Source: Nitratidesulfovibrio sp. SRB-5 (GTDB lineage: Bacteria; Desulfobacterota; Desulfovibrionia; Desulfovibrionales; Desulfovibrionaceae). From it: a stretch of DNA of 64,000 bases. The stretch lies in NCBI RefSeq assembly GCF_019931275.1, contig NZ_JAIOTY010000002.1, positions 888,131 through 952,130 on the forward strand. The letters run 5' to 3'. Made by a program: the position numbers and the translations under genes. Shown piece by piece: positions 25,006 through 33,924 of this stretch (the stretch's first letter is position 1; every line of letters begins with the position of its first letter). The notes beneath the pieces are model-generated. The model saw only the letters and a list, made by a program, of their open reading frames with translations. It did not search any database and was not told the DNA's origin.

Positions 25006-26025
25006 ATGAGTACACACCGTTCCCCCTGCCTTGATGCGGGAGGGCTGCTGCGCGTTGCCGGGGGCGGCGTGCTTATCAGCTTTTCCGCCGTGTTCGTGAA
25101 GCTGGTGCATGTGGGGCCCAGCCAGTCGGCCTTCTACCGCATGTTCTTCGGCGGGCTGGCCCTGCTGTGCGTGGCCCTGGCCCGGCGCGAACGGCTGCGC
25201 GCGCGGTCCGGCGTGTGGGCGGTGATGGTGGGCGCCGCCGTGCTGTTCGCGCTGGATCTGGAGTGCTGGCACCGGGGCATCCTGCTCATCGGGCCGGGGC
25301 TGGCCACCATCATCGGAAATTTCCAGGTCTTCTTCATCGCCATTGCCGGGGCGCTGCTGCTGGGCGAAAAGTTGTCCGCGCGGCACATGGCGGCCATTCC
25401 GCTGGCCCTGGTCGGGCTGTGGCTGCTGCTGGGCGTCAGTCCGGCGGAACTGCTGCCCACCTCGACGGCTGGCGGGCTGGTGGTGGGCGATTCGCTGGCC
25501 GGGGTGGGCTACGGCTTTGCCACGGCGCTGTTCTACACCGGGTTCATCCTGCTGCTGCGCCAGTCGCGCGGCATGGCGGGCATGCTTTCGCCGGTGGCCA
25601 ACATGGCCGTCATTTCGCTGGCCTGCGCGGCGGTAAGCGGCGCGGGCATCCTGGCGCGGGGCGACAGCTTTGCCATTGCCGATGCGGCCAGCGGCGGCTA
25701 CCTGATGGCCTATGGCGTGCTGTGTCAGGGCGTGGGCTGGGTGCTGCTGTCCACCGGGCTGCCGCGCCTGCCCGCCTCGCTGGCGGGGCTGGTGATGCTG
25801 GTGCAGCCCGCGCTGTCGTTCGTGTGGGACATCCTGGTGTTCAAGCGGCCCACGGACGGATGGGGCATGGCCGGGGCGGGGATTGCCCTGTTCGCCATCT
25901 GGCTGGGCCTGTCTGGTGCGTCTGGTGCTTCTGGTGGTGCGGGCGCGCGGGTATGCCGCCCGGGCGAACTGGAAGATGCCCCGAACACGGCGCCGCCCGA
26001 CGCGGCACCGCATGAGGACGAATGA
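25006..26025 (+). CDS. EamA/DMT-family transporter
   Basis: A 339-residue membrane protein with ten hydrophobic helices in two EamA repeats (first starting LISFSAVFVKLVHVGPSQSAFYR, a typical helix 1-2 pattern given in part; second around YGFATALFYTGFILLL). The family moves metabolites or amino acids across the inner membrane. ATGGGGGG precedes the chosen start; an ATG four codons earlier is an alternative. The C-terminal tail after the last helix is Gly/Ala/Ser-rich then acidic. Substrate unknown. A 61-codon membrane protein gene follows 42 bases later. Confidence 0.88.
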   Translation: MSTHRSPCLDAGGLLRVAGGGVLISFSAVFVKLVHVGPSQSAFYRMFFGGLALLCVALARRERLRARSGVWAVMVGAAVLFALDLECWHRGILLIGPGLATIIGNFQVFFIAIAGALLLGEKLSARHMAAIPLALVGLWLLLGVSPAELLPTSTAGGLVVGDSLAGVGYGFATALFYTGFILLLRQSRGMAGMLSPVANMAVISLACAAVSGAGILARGDSFAIADAASGGYLMAYGVLCQGVGWVLLSTGLPRLPASLAGLVMLVQPALSFVWDILVFKRPTDGWGMAGAGIALFAIWLGLSGASGASGGAGARVCRPGELEDAPNTAPPDAAPHEDE

Positions 26026-26067
26026 CAAACAGGGCGCGCGGCGCCGCAACCGGACGGGGGAACGACG

Positions 26068-26253
26068 ATGAAGATACTGGGCCTGATATTCGTGGCCGCC
26101 GTGGCTGCTGTGCTTGGCTGGCTGCTGCTGCGCGGACTGCTGGCCGCCGCCGGGTGCGTGGTGCGCCTGTTTCTGGGGCTGCTGCTGCTGGCCCTGCTGG
26201 GGGCCACATGGTCCTTGCTGTCCTTCCTGTTCACGGGCGGGGCGGGCTGGTAG
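26068..26253 (+). CDS. Tiny two-helix membrane protein
   Basis: A 61-residue protein, MKILGLIFVAAVAAVLGWLL at the start, then a second hydrophobic span RLFLGLLLLALLGATWSLL. GGGGGAACGACG before the ATG supports translation. No family recognised. Following the EamA gene by 42 bases, it could be an accessory of that transporter, but this is only a positional guess. Confidence 0.55.
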   Translation: MKILGLIFVAAVAAVLGWLLLRGLLAAAGCVVRLFLGLLLLALLGATWSLLSFLFTGGAGW

Positions 26254-26352
26254 GCGGACGCAGGCTGCTGTCGGTGAGACGGCGGCAGGCTGCGTCAAGC
26301 GGGACGAGCGGGTGATGCCGCCAGTGAAAGGCGAGTCATGGAGTGCTTTGTA

Positions 26353-26389
26353 CGGCGCGTGGCGGATGACCGTCGCGCGCCGCTTTTTT
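26353..26389 (+). terminator. Intrinsic terminator
   Basis: CGGCGCG (26353-26359) and CGCGCCG (26376-26382) followed by CTTTTTT, closing the EamA/small membrane protein unit. Confidence 0.75.
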
Positions 26390-26508
26390 GGGGCAGGGGA
26401 GACGCGCGGCAAGATGAAAATGGAGCCGGGTGCCGGGGCGTGCAGCGTGTCAGCCGGGTAGGCGGATAGGGCCGGATAGGACAGGAGAGCGTGGGTTCGC
26501 CGGGGCGG

Positions 26509-27651
26509 CTATTCTTCCAGCGGAAGTCCGGCGATCCAGCCTTCCACATCCAGTTGCGCGGCGGTGACGCCGTGGGGAGGTGTGGCTGGTGACGGCAGGC
26601 CGTATTCGGGGCGCAGGGCGGAACTTGCTGCCAGCACGGCGCAGAACAGGGCATCCAGCAGGTCCGCTTCCGGATCGTCCAGCATGCGGGCGGCGTGGTC
26701 CGCGTTCCAGCGGATGGTCAGGCGGGGCAGGTGGCCAGACAGGGGGCCAGACAGGGGTGATGACAGGGGGCCAAGCTGGGGGCCGGGCTGGAGTGATGAC
26801 AGGCCAATGGGGTTCGTTGGGCCGAAGGCGCTGGTCGATTCGGCCGGTTCCCCCAATCCCGCAAGATTTCGCAGCAGTTGGGTGCGTGCCTCGCGCCGGG
26901 CGGTCCGCCCGGTGGCATCGCCGCCCTTGTACGGGGCGCGGCCCATCAACTGCCGGGCCAGCCAGCCGGGGTAGGTTTCCAGCGCCACGCGGGCGTTGCC
27001 CGGCACATGTGGCAGGGGGCGCAGCAGGGGAACATGCACCGCATGTGCGGCAAGCCGTGGAGCCACGGCGTGGAACATCAGGGCCACGGGCGGGCGCACC
27101 GTGTTCATGGGGCTGGCCGCTCCGGCGCGGCGGCAGCAGGCGCGGTACAGGTACTTCTGCCCGGCGGGCCGGGCGGCGGACACCCCGCGCAGCAGGTCGC
27201 GAAAGTCGGCACGGTCCATGCCGCCGCACAGGGCGGCATACCCGGCCCAGTCGCGCGGCCAGTCCAGTTCTTCCACCAGTTCCAGCGGTTGGGCCAGCGC
27301 GGCGTCGATACCCAGCACCCAGCCTGTGCCAGACGGAACATCGCCCCCCGCGAATCCCGCGTCAAACTGCCCGCCGAACAGCCGGTCCAGGTCGTCCAGG
27401 GTGTGCAGTTCACGCAGTTCGTGCAGGGTGAGCACGGGCGGTGCGTCCGGTGCGTTCCCCGGTTCCTGCGCAAGGTCGCATACCGCCAGGGTCAGGGGTT
27501 TGCGCGGGCCGGGCGTGGCCGTGACGTCCAGCCCCAGTATCCGCAAGGGCAGCGTGCGGGCCGGGTGTGGTGTTATGGGCGCGTCTTGGCTGAATGGCGC
27601 TCCCGGAGCGCCTTGGCTGGCTGGCGGTGCGGATTTTTCGCGGGTGTGCAT
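26509..27651 (-). CDS. DUF429-like (RNase H-fold) protein
   Basis: A 380-residue protein. The opening strand ILGLDVTATPGPRKPLTLAV and the later WVLGIDAALAQPL and LETYPGWLARQL segments fit the DUF429 pattern (an RNase H-like fold of unknown activity with GxD near the N-terminus). A Pro/Leu/Gly-rich insertion (LQPGPQLGPLSSPLSGPLSG) interrupts the C-terminal half and is coded by degenerate repeats near 26730-26790. The start is uncertain: ATG at 27651 or TTG at 27669, neither with a good site. It follows mqnA on the same strand, across a hairpin. Confidence 0.55.
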   Translation of the reverse strand: MHTREKSAPPASQGAPGAPFSQDAPITPHPARTLPLRILGLDVTATPGPRKPLTLAVCDLAQEPGNAPDAPPVLTLHELRELHTLDDLDRLFGGQFDAGFAGGDVPSGTGWVLGIDAALAQPLELVEELDWPRDWAGYAALCGGMDRADFRDLLRGVSAARPAGQKYLYRACCRRAGAASPMNTVRPPVALMFHAVAPRLAAHAVHVPLLRPLPHVPGNARVALETYPGWLARQLMGRAPYKGGDATGRTARREARTQLLRNLAGLGEPAESTSAFGPTNPIGLSSLQPGPQLGPLSSPLSGPLSGHLPRLTIRWNADHAARMLDDPEADLLDALFCAVLAASSALRPEYGLPSPATPPHGVTAAQLDVEGWIAGLPLEE

Positions 27652-27670
27652 GGCTGGTCGCAAACGCAAA

Positions 27671-27703
27671 ACGGCCCCGCGTCTGCTTCGCGGGGCCGCC
27701 TTG
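27671..27703 (-). terminator. Hairpin between mqnA and the DUF429-like gene
   Basis: CGGCCCCGC (27672-27680) and GCGGGGCCG (27690-27698) immediately after the mqnA stop. On the minus strand it is followed by TTTTGCGTTTG, so it is a good intrinsic terminator for mqnA. Confidence 0.75.
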
Positions 27704-27705
27704 CG

Positions 27706-28566
27706 CTACATGCTGAAGAATTCCAGTTCCGGCGCGGCGGGTATTTCGCCCGCCTCGGCCAGCCGGTGGTAGAACAGGCGCAGCCCTTCCATTTCCGGAA
27801 AGCCCATGTGGAAGACCAGGCCGTGGTAGTACTGGCGCAGTTCCTCGCGGGTCAGCGGGCAGCCCTGCAAGGTCAGGTCGAGGATCACGTCCATGTGCAG
27901 TTCGCCCCAGTTGCGGGCGCGCTGCAACAGTTCGCACGGGTCGCTGGTGAAGCATCCCGAAGCCGCCGCCGCCCGGCTGACCACCCACACCCCGAACACG
28001 AAGGGCAGGCCGGTCCATTGTCGCCACGCCTCGCCCAGGTCCAGCCGGTACGGAAACTCCGGGTGGTTGCGCAGGCGCAGGGCCTCGTCGCCGATGGCCA
28101 GGAACGCCTCCGGCGGGTTGCCCGACGCGATGCGCCCGGTGGCCGAACCCACCTCGTAACGCACCGGAAACTTGTAGTAGTCGCGGAACAGCAGGCGCAG
28201 CAGCGCGGCAGAGGTGTGCGTCTCGGCGCTGACCAGCACCGGCTGGTCGGCCAGGTCTTCCACCGGGCGGCGCGAAAGCAGCAGCACGCTCTGCACCGGC
28301 CCCCGGCTGCCGATGGCAAGGTCCGGCACCAGCAGGTAGTTCTGCGGCCTGTGCGCATACTCCACCGACGAATTGGCCGACACGTGCAGGTCGCCGCGCG
28401 CCATCATGTTGTTCAGCACCGCGGGCGGCCCGGCCACCAGCTCGTACTCGTGCTGGATGATGCCCGACTCCAGCGGGTGGTAGATGGGCAGCACGTTCAG
28501 GTACCCGATGCGGCCCAGACGCAGCGGGCGCGCGCATGACGACGGCGTGGTGGTGGCTTTGTTCAT
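27706..28566 (-). CDS. mqnA: MqnA, chorismate dehydratase (futalosine menaquinone pathway)
   Basis: A 286-residue enzyme with the fold of periplasmic binding proteins but cytoplasmic. RLGRIGYLNVLPIYHPLE at the start, then SANSSVEYAHRPQNYLLVPDLAIGSRGPVQSV (given in part) and FAVGVWVV-like FVFGVWVVSRA are typical of MqnA. It converts chorismate to 3-enolpyruvyl-benzoate, the first step of the alternative menaquinone route. It lies about 340 bases downstream of mqnC on the same strand; mqnE, mqnC and mqnD are all within 5 kb. Confidence 0.93.
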   Translation of the reverse strand: MNKATTTPSSCARPLRLGRIGYLNVLPIYHPLESGIIQHEYELVAGPPAVLNNMMARGDLHVSANSSVEYAHRPQNYLLVPDLAIGSRGPVQSVLLLSRRPVEDLADQPVLVSAETHTSAALLRLLFRDYYKFPVRYEVGSATGRIASGNPPEAFLAIGDEALRLRNHPEFPYRLDLGEAWRQWTGLPFVFGVWVVSRAAAASGCFTSDPCELLQRARNWGELHMDVILDLTLQGCPLTREELRQYYHGLVFHMGFPEMEGLRLFYHRLAEAGEIPAAPELEFFSM

Positions 28567-28903
28567 GGCATGTATCGCGTTTGTATCCCCTGCCGGTCCG
28601 GCTGTTTTTATGCCTCCGGCGGGCAGGGGGCTTTGCCCCCTGCACCCCCATATTGAGGGGGTTGGGGCGTTTTTTGATAAAGAAGCGGAAGCCTGATGTT
28701 CCGTATCCCCCCAATTAAAAAGTTTTGGGGGGAGCTTCAGCCGTTATGCGAGTCTTCGAGCATTACGGATGAAGACAGCAGAGCGGGGTCCGGGGAGGGA
28801 GACCCTTTTACGCGTTGCGGTCGCCATCCGTAACACTCTCGCTTCGCGCTCGTGTAACGGCTGCCGCAAAGGGTCCCTTCCCCCGATTCTCCTCTTTCGC
28901 TCT
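28567..28903. other. Hairpin-rich spacer between mqnC and mqnA
   Basis: Contains three stacked hairpins: GCAGGGGGC-TTT-GCCCCCTGC (28623-28643), a CCCCC/GGGGG stem near 28646-28662 followed by GTTTTTTG on the plus strand, and CCCCCCAA/TTGGGGGG (28707-28732). They probably separate the mqnC and mqnA transcripts; mqnA would then have its own promoter. No gene. Confidence 0.55.
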
Positions 28904-30064
28904 TTACCCCTGTATTTCCCCTTCCACCACGGGTTGGGGCGACACGGGGGTGTAGTTCATGGTGCGTTGCACGGGGGTGAACCCGGCGGCGCGGATGCAG
29001 TTGTGGATTTCGCGGCGCGAGAGGCTGAAGCTGACGCCTGCGGCGGCCACCACGTTTTCCTCGATCATCAGCGAGCCGAAGTCGTTGGCGCCGAAGTACA
29101 GGGCCAGCTGGGCCACCTGCGGCCCCATGGTCACCCACGAGGCCTGCACGTTGTCCACGTTGTCCAGCACTAGGCGCGACAGGGCCAGCAGGCGCAGGTA
29201 CGCGGGCGCGGGTTCCGGGTCGCGGTGGATGTTGGTGTGCGCGGGCTGGAAGGTCCAGGGGATGAACGCGGTGAACCCGCCGGTGCGGTCCTGCACCTCG
29301 CGCACGGCGAACAGGTGGTCCAGACGGTGGCGGGGCTGCTCCTCGTGGCCGAACATCATGGTGGCGGTGGTGCGCAGTCCCTGAGCGTGGGCTTCTTCCA
29401 TGACGCCCAGCCAGCGCGCGGCGGAACACTTGTTGGGCGAAACCTGCGTGCGCACCTCGTCCACCAGGATTTCCGCGCCGCCGCCGGGGATGGAATGCAG
29501 CCCGGCGGCACGCAGCCGGGTGATGACCTCGGCCACGGTGATCTTTTCGAGCTCCGCGAAAAAGACGATTTCGGGCGGCGAAAAGGCGTGGATGTGGATG
29601 GTGGGGTAGGTGTCGCGGATCCAGCCGATCATGCCTTCGTAGAACGACAGGGGCAGATCGGGGTGGTGCCCGCCCTGCAGCAGTATCTGGGTGCCGCCAA
29701 GGGCCAGGGTCTCTTCTATCTTTCTGCCCAGTTCCTCGCGGCTCAGCACGTAGCCCTCGGGGTGGCCGGGGGCGCGGAAAAAGGCGCAGAAGCGGCAGGC
29801 GCACACGCAGATGTTGGAATAGTTGATGTTGCGGTCGGCCACGTAGGTGACCACGGGCTGCGGATGCTTGCGCAGGCGCACGGCGTGGGCCAGATGCCCC
29901 AGGGTGTGCAGCCCGGCGTGGTCGTACAGCAGGTCGGCATCGGCGCGGGTAAGGCGCTGGCCTTCCAGCACCTTTGCGGCGACGGCGCGTACGTCCGCGG
30001 ATTCACCAAGGGACGAGCCGCCCGGCATGATGGGGGCGTTGGTGGCGTTGGCGGCGGCGCTCAT
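28904..30064 (-). CDS. mqnC: MqnC, cyclic dehypoxanthinylfutalosine synthase (radical SAM)
   Basis: A 386-residue radical SAM enzyme. Its ATG overlaps the mqnE stop (ATGA at 30061-30064), so the two are translationally coupled. The cluster motif CX3CX2C appears as SNICVCACRFCAFFR, preceded by the typical VTYVADRNINYSN and followed by GGTQILLQGGHHPDLPLSFYE. It cyclises dehypoxanthine futalosine in menaquinone synthesis and is oxygen-sensitive. The earlier in-frame region read through from 31468 is not part of this gene. Confidence 0.95.
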   Translation of the reverse strand: MSAAANATNAPIMPGGSSLGESADVRAVAAKVLEGQRLTRADADLLYDHAGLHTLGHLAHAVRLRKHPQPVVTYVADRNINYSNICVCACRFCAFFRAPGHPEGYVLSREELGRKIEETLALGGTQILLQGGHHPDLPLSFYEGMIGWIRDTYPTIHIHAFSPPEIVFFAELEKITVAEVITRLRAAGLHSIPGGGAEILVDEVRTQVSPNKCSAARWLGVMEEAHAQGLRTTATMMFGHEEQPRHRLDHLFAVREVQDRTGGFTAFIPWTFQPAHTNIHRDPEPAPAYLRLLALSRLVLDNVDNVQASWVTMGPQVAQLALYFGANDFGSLMIEENVVAAAGVSFSLSRREIHNCIRAAGFTPVQRTMNYTPVSPQPVVEGEIQG

Positions 30065-31248
30065 GCCCGGACCTCCGGCGTTGCGGCGTGGTCTGTATCG
30101 CATTCGGGGCCATGCCCGTCGTCGTTCCGGATGGCGTCCGGGTCGGCCACCGGGTTGAAGTGCGAGTCGCGGCGCACCGGGGTGAAGCCGGAGCGGCGGA
30201 TCATCAGTTCCAGTTCGGGCACGGTGAGCGACTGGGCGGAATCGGCCCCGGCGTCGTGGCCGATGCGTTCCTCGACGATGGTGCCGTCCAGGTCGTCGGC
30301 CCCGAAGTACAGGGCGGTCTGGGCCATCTTGACGCCCATCATCACCCAGTAGGCCTTCACGTGGGGAATGTTGTCCAGCATCAGGCGGCTGACGGCCACG
30401 GTGCGCAGCCGGTCGAGGCCCACGTGCTCGCCCACCCGTTCGGGCGGGAGCTTGAGCAGGCTGTTTTCCGTCAGGAAGGGCAGGGGGATGAAGCAGGTGA
30501 ACCCGCCGGACTTGTCCTGCTGCTCGCGCAGGCGGCACAGGTGGTCCACGCGGTGCTCGAAGGTCTCGATGTGCCCGTACAGCATGGAGCAGTTGGTGCG
30601 GATGCCGAGGGAATGCGCCTCGCCCGCCACACGCAGCCATTCGTCCGCCGTGGCCTTGCGCGGGCAGATTCTTGTGCGTACTTCGGGCGCAAAGATTTCG
30701 GCGCCGCCGCCGGGCATCATGGCCAGGCCCGCGTCCTGCAGGCGGCGCAGCACGTCCAGCGTGGAGATGCCTTCCATGGCGGCGAAGTGGGCGATTTCCA
30801 CCCCGGTGAACGCCTTGACGATGCTCTGGGGGCGGGCCTTGCGAATCCGTCTGATGACGTCCTCGAACCAGGCAAGGCCAAGGTCCGGGTGGCAGCCGTC
30901 CACGATGTGCACCTCGGAGAACGGGGTGCCCCTGTCGTCCAGCACGCGGTGCAGGATGTCGTCTGGCGTCAGGGCGAAGGAACCGGCCTGCCCGCGTTCG
31001 CGCTGAAAGGCGCAGAACAGGCAGCCGTTGACGCAGATGTTGGTGTAATTGACGTGCCGGTTGAGCACGTAATAGGTTCTGTCGCCGTGCAGGCGGGTGC
31101 GCGCGTGGTGGGCCAGGGCCCCCACGGCGGTGATGTCCGGGCAGTGGAACAGCGCCAGACCCTCTTCGGGCGAAAGGCGCGCGCCTTCCATCACCTTTTC
31201 GAAGGCGGTCCCAAGGCCCAGGCGGGCGTAATGGGCAGCGTCGAGCAT
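30061..31248 (-). CDS. mqnE: MqnE, aminofutalosine synthase (radical SAM)
   Basis: A 395-residue radical SAM enzyme with YYVLNRHVNYTNICVNGCLFCAF (given in part), CX3CX2C cluster motif, then SEVHIVDGCHPDLGLAWFE and PGGGAEIFAPEVRTRICP. It joins 3-enolpyruvyl-benzoate to a SAM-derived adenosyl radical to give aminofutalosine. First gene of the mqnE-mqnC unit; divergent from mqnD across 370 bases. Paralogy with mqnC is clear but the 'EIFAPEVR' and N-terminal patterns separate them. Confidence 0.95.
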   Translation of the reverse strand: MLDAAHYARLGLGTAFEKVMEGARLSPEEGLALFHCPDITAVGALAHHARTRLHGDRTYYVLNRHVNYTNICVNGCLFCAFQRERGQAGSFALTPDDILHRVLDDRGTPFSEVHIVDGCHPDLGLAWFEDVIRRIRKARPQSIVKAFTGVEIAHFAAMEGISTLDVLRRLQDAGLAMMPGGGAEIFAPEVRTRICPRKATADEWLRVAGEAHSLGIRTNCSMLYGHIETFEHRVDHLCRLREQQDKSGGFTCFIPLPFLTENSLLKLPPERVGEHVGLDRLRTVAVSRLMLDNIPHVKAYWVMMGVKMAQTALYFGADDLDGTIVEERIGHDAGADSAQSLTVPELELMIRRSGFTPVRRDSHFNPVADPDAIRNDDGHGPECDTDHAATPEVRA

Positions 31249-31618
31249 GTGTCCTCCGGTGTGGCGGGACTGAAATGTCTTGCGGATGGTGCGGGACTGC
31301 GTTTTCGGGCCGGATCGTGTCCGAGAGGGCCTGATCTGGTCTGAACTGGCCTGTTCTGGTCTGATCTCTGGCCCGATCTGAGCGGGCAGAACCCGATGGG
31401 GGCTTGCGTCCCGCTGACGGAAGGCGGAGTATCGACCCGCCGTGGCCCCGTGTCAACACCGTGGGCACACCGGGGCGACAGCGCGCCGCGTCGGTCTTGA
31501 GTCATTTCCGCCCGTGCGCCTGGCCATTTCACCCGTCATTGCAGCACACCCGGCCCATCGGCATTCCCCATCATTCCCACCCGCCCGGCCATCCGGGCGG
31601 CCCAGCAAGGCCGCTTCC
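31249..31618. promoter_or_regulatory. Divergent mqnE / mqnD control region
   Basis: About 370 bases between the two divergent menaquinone genes. A degenerate repeat of CTGGTCTGATCT-type words covers 31320-31380. No confident promoter could be chosen because both strands lack a consensus -35/-10 pair. Confidence 0.4.
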
Positions 31619-32512
31619 ATGTCTTCGCAGACCCCGCACACCCCGGCAGATACCCAGTCCACGTCGCCCACCCCGTCGCGCACCCTGTCGCTGGGCATTT
31701 CGCCCTGCCCCAACGACACGTACATCTTCCACGCCCTGGCCAAGGGATGCATTCCGCTGCCCTGCGGATTCGACCTGTTCATGGCCGACGTGGAGGTGCT
31801 GAATGGCCGCGCCCGCGCGGGCACGCTGGACGTGACCAAGCTGTCGCTGGCGGCCATGGCCCACGTGCTGGACGACTACGTGCTGCTCAATGCCGGGGCG
31901 GCGCTGGGGCGCGGCTGCGGGCCGCTGCTGGTGGCGCGCGAGCCGTTGTCCCCCGCCGACCTGGCCGGGGCGCGGGTGGCCATACCGGGGCGCATGACCA
32001 CGGCCAACCTGCTGCTTTCCCTGCACGACGTGCTGCACGGCCCGCGCGAGGAAATGGTGTTCGACCAGGTCATGCCCGCCGTGGCTTCCGGCAAGGCCGA
32101 CTGCGGGCTGGTCATCCACGAAGGGCGCTTCACCTACGGCGGCTACGGCCTGCACTGCGTGCTGGACCTGGGCCAGTGGTGGGAATCCGCCTACGGGCTG
32201 CCCCTGCCGCTGGGAGCCATTGCCGCGCGGCGCGACCTGGGCGAGGCCACCATCCTCGCCGTGCAGGACGCCATCCGGCGCAGCCTGGAATACGCCAACG
32301 CCAACCCGGCGGCCTCGCGCGGGTGGATACGCGAACATGCCCAGGAAATGTCCGACGAGGTCACGGACAGCCACATCCGCACCTTCGTGAACGACTTCAG
32401 CCTGGACCTGCGCGACGAGGGGCGCGCCGCCATTCGGGCGCTGCTGGAAAAGGCCGCAGCCATCTCTGGCGGCGCAGGCAGGGGCCTGCCCGATCTGCCT
32501 CTGTTCGCCTGA
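31619..32512 (+). CDS. mqnD: MqnD, 1,4-dihydroxy-6-naphthoate synthase
   Basis: A 297-residue enzyme; ATG at 31619 with AAGG upstream is preferred to the longer frame, which would add an unlikely 59-residue leader. LSLGISPCPNDTYIFHALA at the start is the MqnD hallmark, followed by DVTKLSLAAMAHVLDDYVLL and the active-site region CGLVIHEGRFTY. It cleaves cyclic dehypoxanthinylfutalosine to give 1,4-dihydroxy-6-naphthoate, later prenylated to menaquinone. It is read divergently from mqnE-mqnC. Confidence 0.95.
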   Translation: MSSQTPHTPADTQSTSPTPSRTLSLGISPCPNDTYIFHALAKGCIPLPCGFDLFMADVEVLNGRARAGTLDVTKLSLAAMAHVLDDYVLLNAGAALGRGCGPLLVAREPLSPADLAGARVAIPGRMTTANLLLSLHDVLHGPREEMVFDQVMPAVASGKADCGLVIHEGRFTYGGYGLHCVLDLGQWWESAYGLPLPLGAIAARRDLGEATILAVQDAIRRSLEYANANPAASRGWIREHAQEMSDEVTDSHIRTFVNDFSLDLRDEGRAAIRALLEKAAAISGGAGRGLPDLPLFA

Positions 32513-32523
32513 GGGGCGCAACA

Positions 32524-32560
32524 TTGACAATCACTCCGGGCCATCATAGCTCACTATGAT
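32524..32560 (+). promoter_or_regulatory. Possible promoter with operator-like palindrome
   Basis: TTGACA at 32524-32529 is followed by ATCATAG-CTCA-CTATGAT (32543-32560), a perfect 7-base inverted repeat where a -10 box and start site would fall. It lies about 150 bases before the binding-protein gene at 32707; a repressor operator is plausible. Confidence 0.4.
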
Positions 32561-32706
32561 ACTGGGGGCATACTCGGCGGCATGCCGCAGGGTGAGCCCC
32601 AGGGGTCCGGCATGCCTCTCCACAGGGGGGATGGGCGTGGGGCCTGCCACTGAAAACACGCACGGCAGGGCAAGCGCCGGGGCGTGTCCTGTCGTCGGGG
32701 GAACCC

Positions 32707-33483
32707 ATGATGCTGCCATGGGGTTTACTGACGCACCGCGCCATGGCGGCCTTGCGAAGGCTCGTGGTTCTGGTGCTGACGCTGCTGGTGCATCCGGCGG
32801 CGGGCAGTGCTGCGTCTCCCGTGGTGTTGTGCAACGACGAGCATTTTCCCCTTTCCTACCGTAACGACGCCGGACGGCCCGCCGGGCTGTATCCGGAAAT
32901 CCTGCGCGAGGCAGTGCGCCGGTCCGGCGTGCAACTGGACATTCGCGTGGTCCCGTGGACGCGCGCGCTGCGTGCCCTGGAAACGGGAGAGGCGGCCCTT
33001 GGCGGCGTCTTTTCCACCACCCGCGCACGCGGGCAGTGGCGGGTCAGCCTGCCCCTGCATCTGGAGCGCATCGTGGCCGTGCTGCCGCAGGAATCCGCGA
33101 TTGCCGCCGCCCGTGTGGCCGATTTGAAGCCGTATCGCATCTGCATCGTGGAAGGGTGGAACTACGGGCCGCCGCTTGACGGTGCCCAGATGGACGGTGG
33201 CTGGAACCTGGACCCCGCGCCCAGCGAGGCACTGTGCCTGCGCAAGCTTGAGGCGGGCCGGGTGCAGGTGGCGCTGGTGGGCGAGGCTGCGGCCCTGCGC
33301 CTGCCGGACCCCGCCATGCCCACACGCCTGCGCACCATGCCCGTGGGGCTGGAACTGCCGGTGCACGTGTTCTGGCCGTTCACCGTGCCGGACGAGACGG
33401 TGCGCCGCATGGACGTGGCCCTGCGCCACATGGACGAGGACGGCACCCTGCGCCGCATCGTGCAGCACTACCTGGAGCCGTGA
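32707..33483 (+). CDS. Family 3 extracellular solute-binding protein, orphan
   Basis: A 258-residue protein with an N-terminal signal (MAALRRLVVLVLTLLVHPAAGSAAS, core given in part) and the two-lobe family 3 fold: VVLCNDEHFPLSYRNDAG at the start, GLYPEILREAVRRSGVQLDIRVVPWTRALRALETGEAALGGVFSTTRA (given in part) in lobe 1 and EALCLRKLEAGRVQVALVGE in lobe 2. Such proteins bind amino acids or act as sensor domains. No ABC permease or ATPase is adjacent, so partner and ligand are unknown. A long perfect hairpin follows the stop. Confidence 0.85.
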   Translation: MMLPWGLLTHRAMAALRRLVVLVLTLLVHPAAGSAASPVVLCNDEHFPLSYRNDAGRPAGLYPEILREAVRRSGVQLDIRVVPWTRALRALETGEAALGGVFSTTRARGQWRVSLPLHLERIVAVLPQESAIAAARVADLKPYRICIVEGWNYGPPLDGAQMDGGWNLDPAPSEALCLRKLEAGRVQVALVGEAAALRLPDPAMPTRLRTMPVGLELPVHVFWPFTVPDETVRRMDVALRHMDEDGTLRRIVQHYLEP

Positions 33484-33513
33484 CGGCCATTCCGCGGGCT
33501 GCCGGGAATGCTC

Positions 33514-33573
33514 CCGCCACAATGGCAACGCCGCCGATGTCACGTGACATCGGCGGCGTTGCCATTGTGGCGG
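33514..33573 (+). terminator. 60-base perfect palindrome
   Basis: Two 30-base arms are perfectly complementary with no spacer, centred on GTCAC|GTGAC between 33543 and 33544, starting 31 bases after a stop codon. It has no T-run; it is the longest uninterrupted palindrome noticed in the window. Confidence 0.6.
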
Positions 33574-33897
33574 CATGCCGGTCGGGGGGGGCACTTTCGC
33601 CGACGCGGTTTTCCGTCGGGGCGGCATGCCGGTGGGGAGCCGGAGCGCAGGACGACTTTTTTGCGGTGCTCGGGCGCCGATGCTCGCGTCGGGCAGGGGG
33701 CAGGCCGTGCCCGACAAAGCCGGAAACCGCCCTGGCACGGCCTGCGCCTGCCGGTGACGGTTCCCGTCGCCGCGTGCTGCGACAATGAATCCCTGCGGTA
33801 CCAGGATTCCGGGAAAGGCCATGAGGAATGGCTATCGCGTAAGGAGTATCTTCTTGCCTGCCGTTGCGCAGCCCCCGTCGTCAATGGGCGGAACGCG

Positions 33898-33924
33898 AAA
33901 AAGCCCGGCCATGGGCCGGGCTTT
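33898..33924 (-). terminator. Intrinsic terminator of rny
   Basis: AAAGCCCGGCC and GGCCGGGCTTT-type arms around an AT-containing loop; on the minus strand the stem is followed by TTTTCGCG. Located about 70 bases past the rny stop. Confidence 0.85.
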
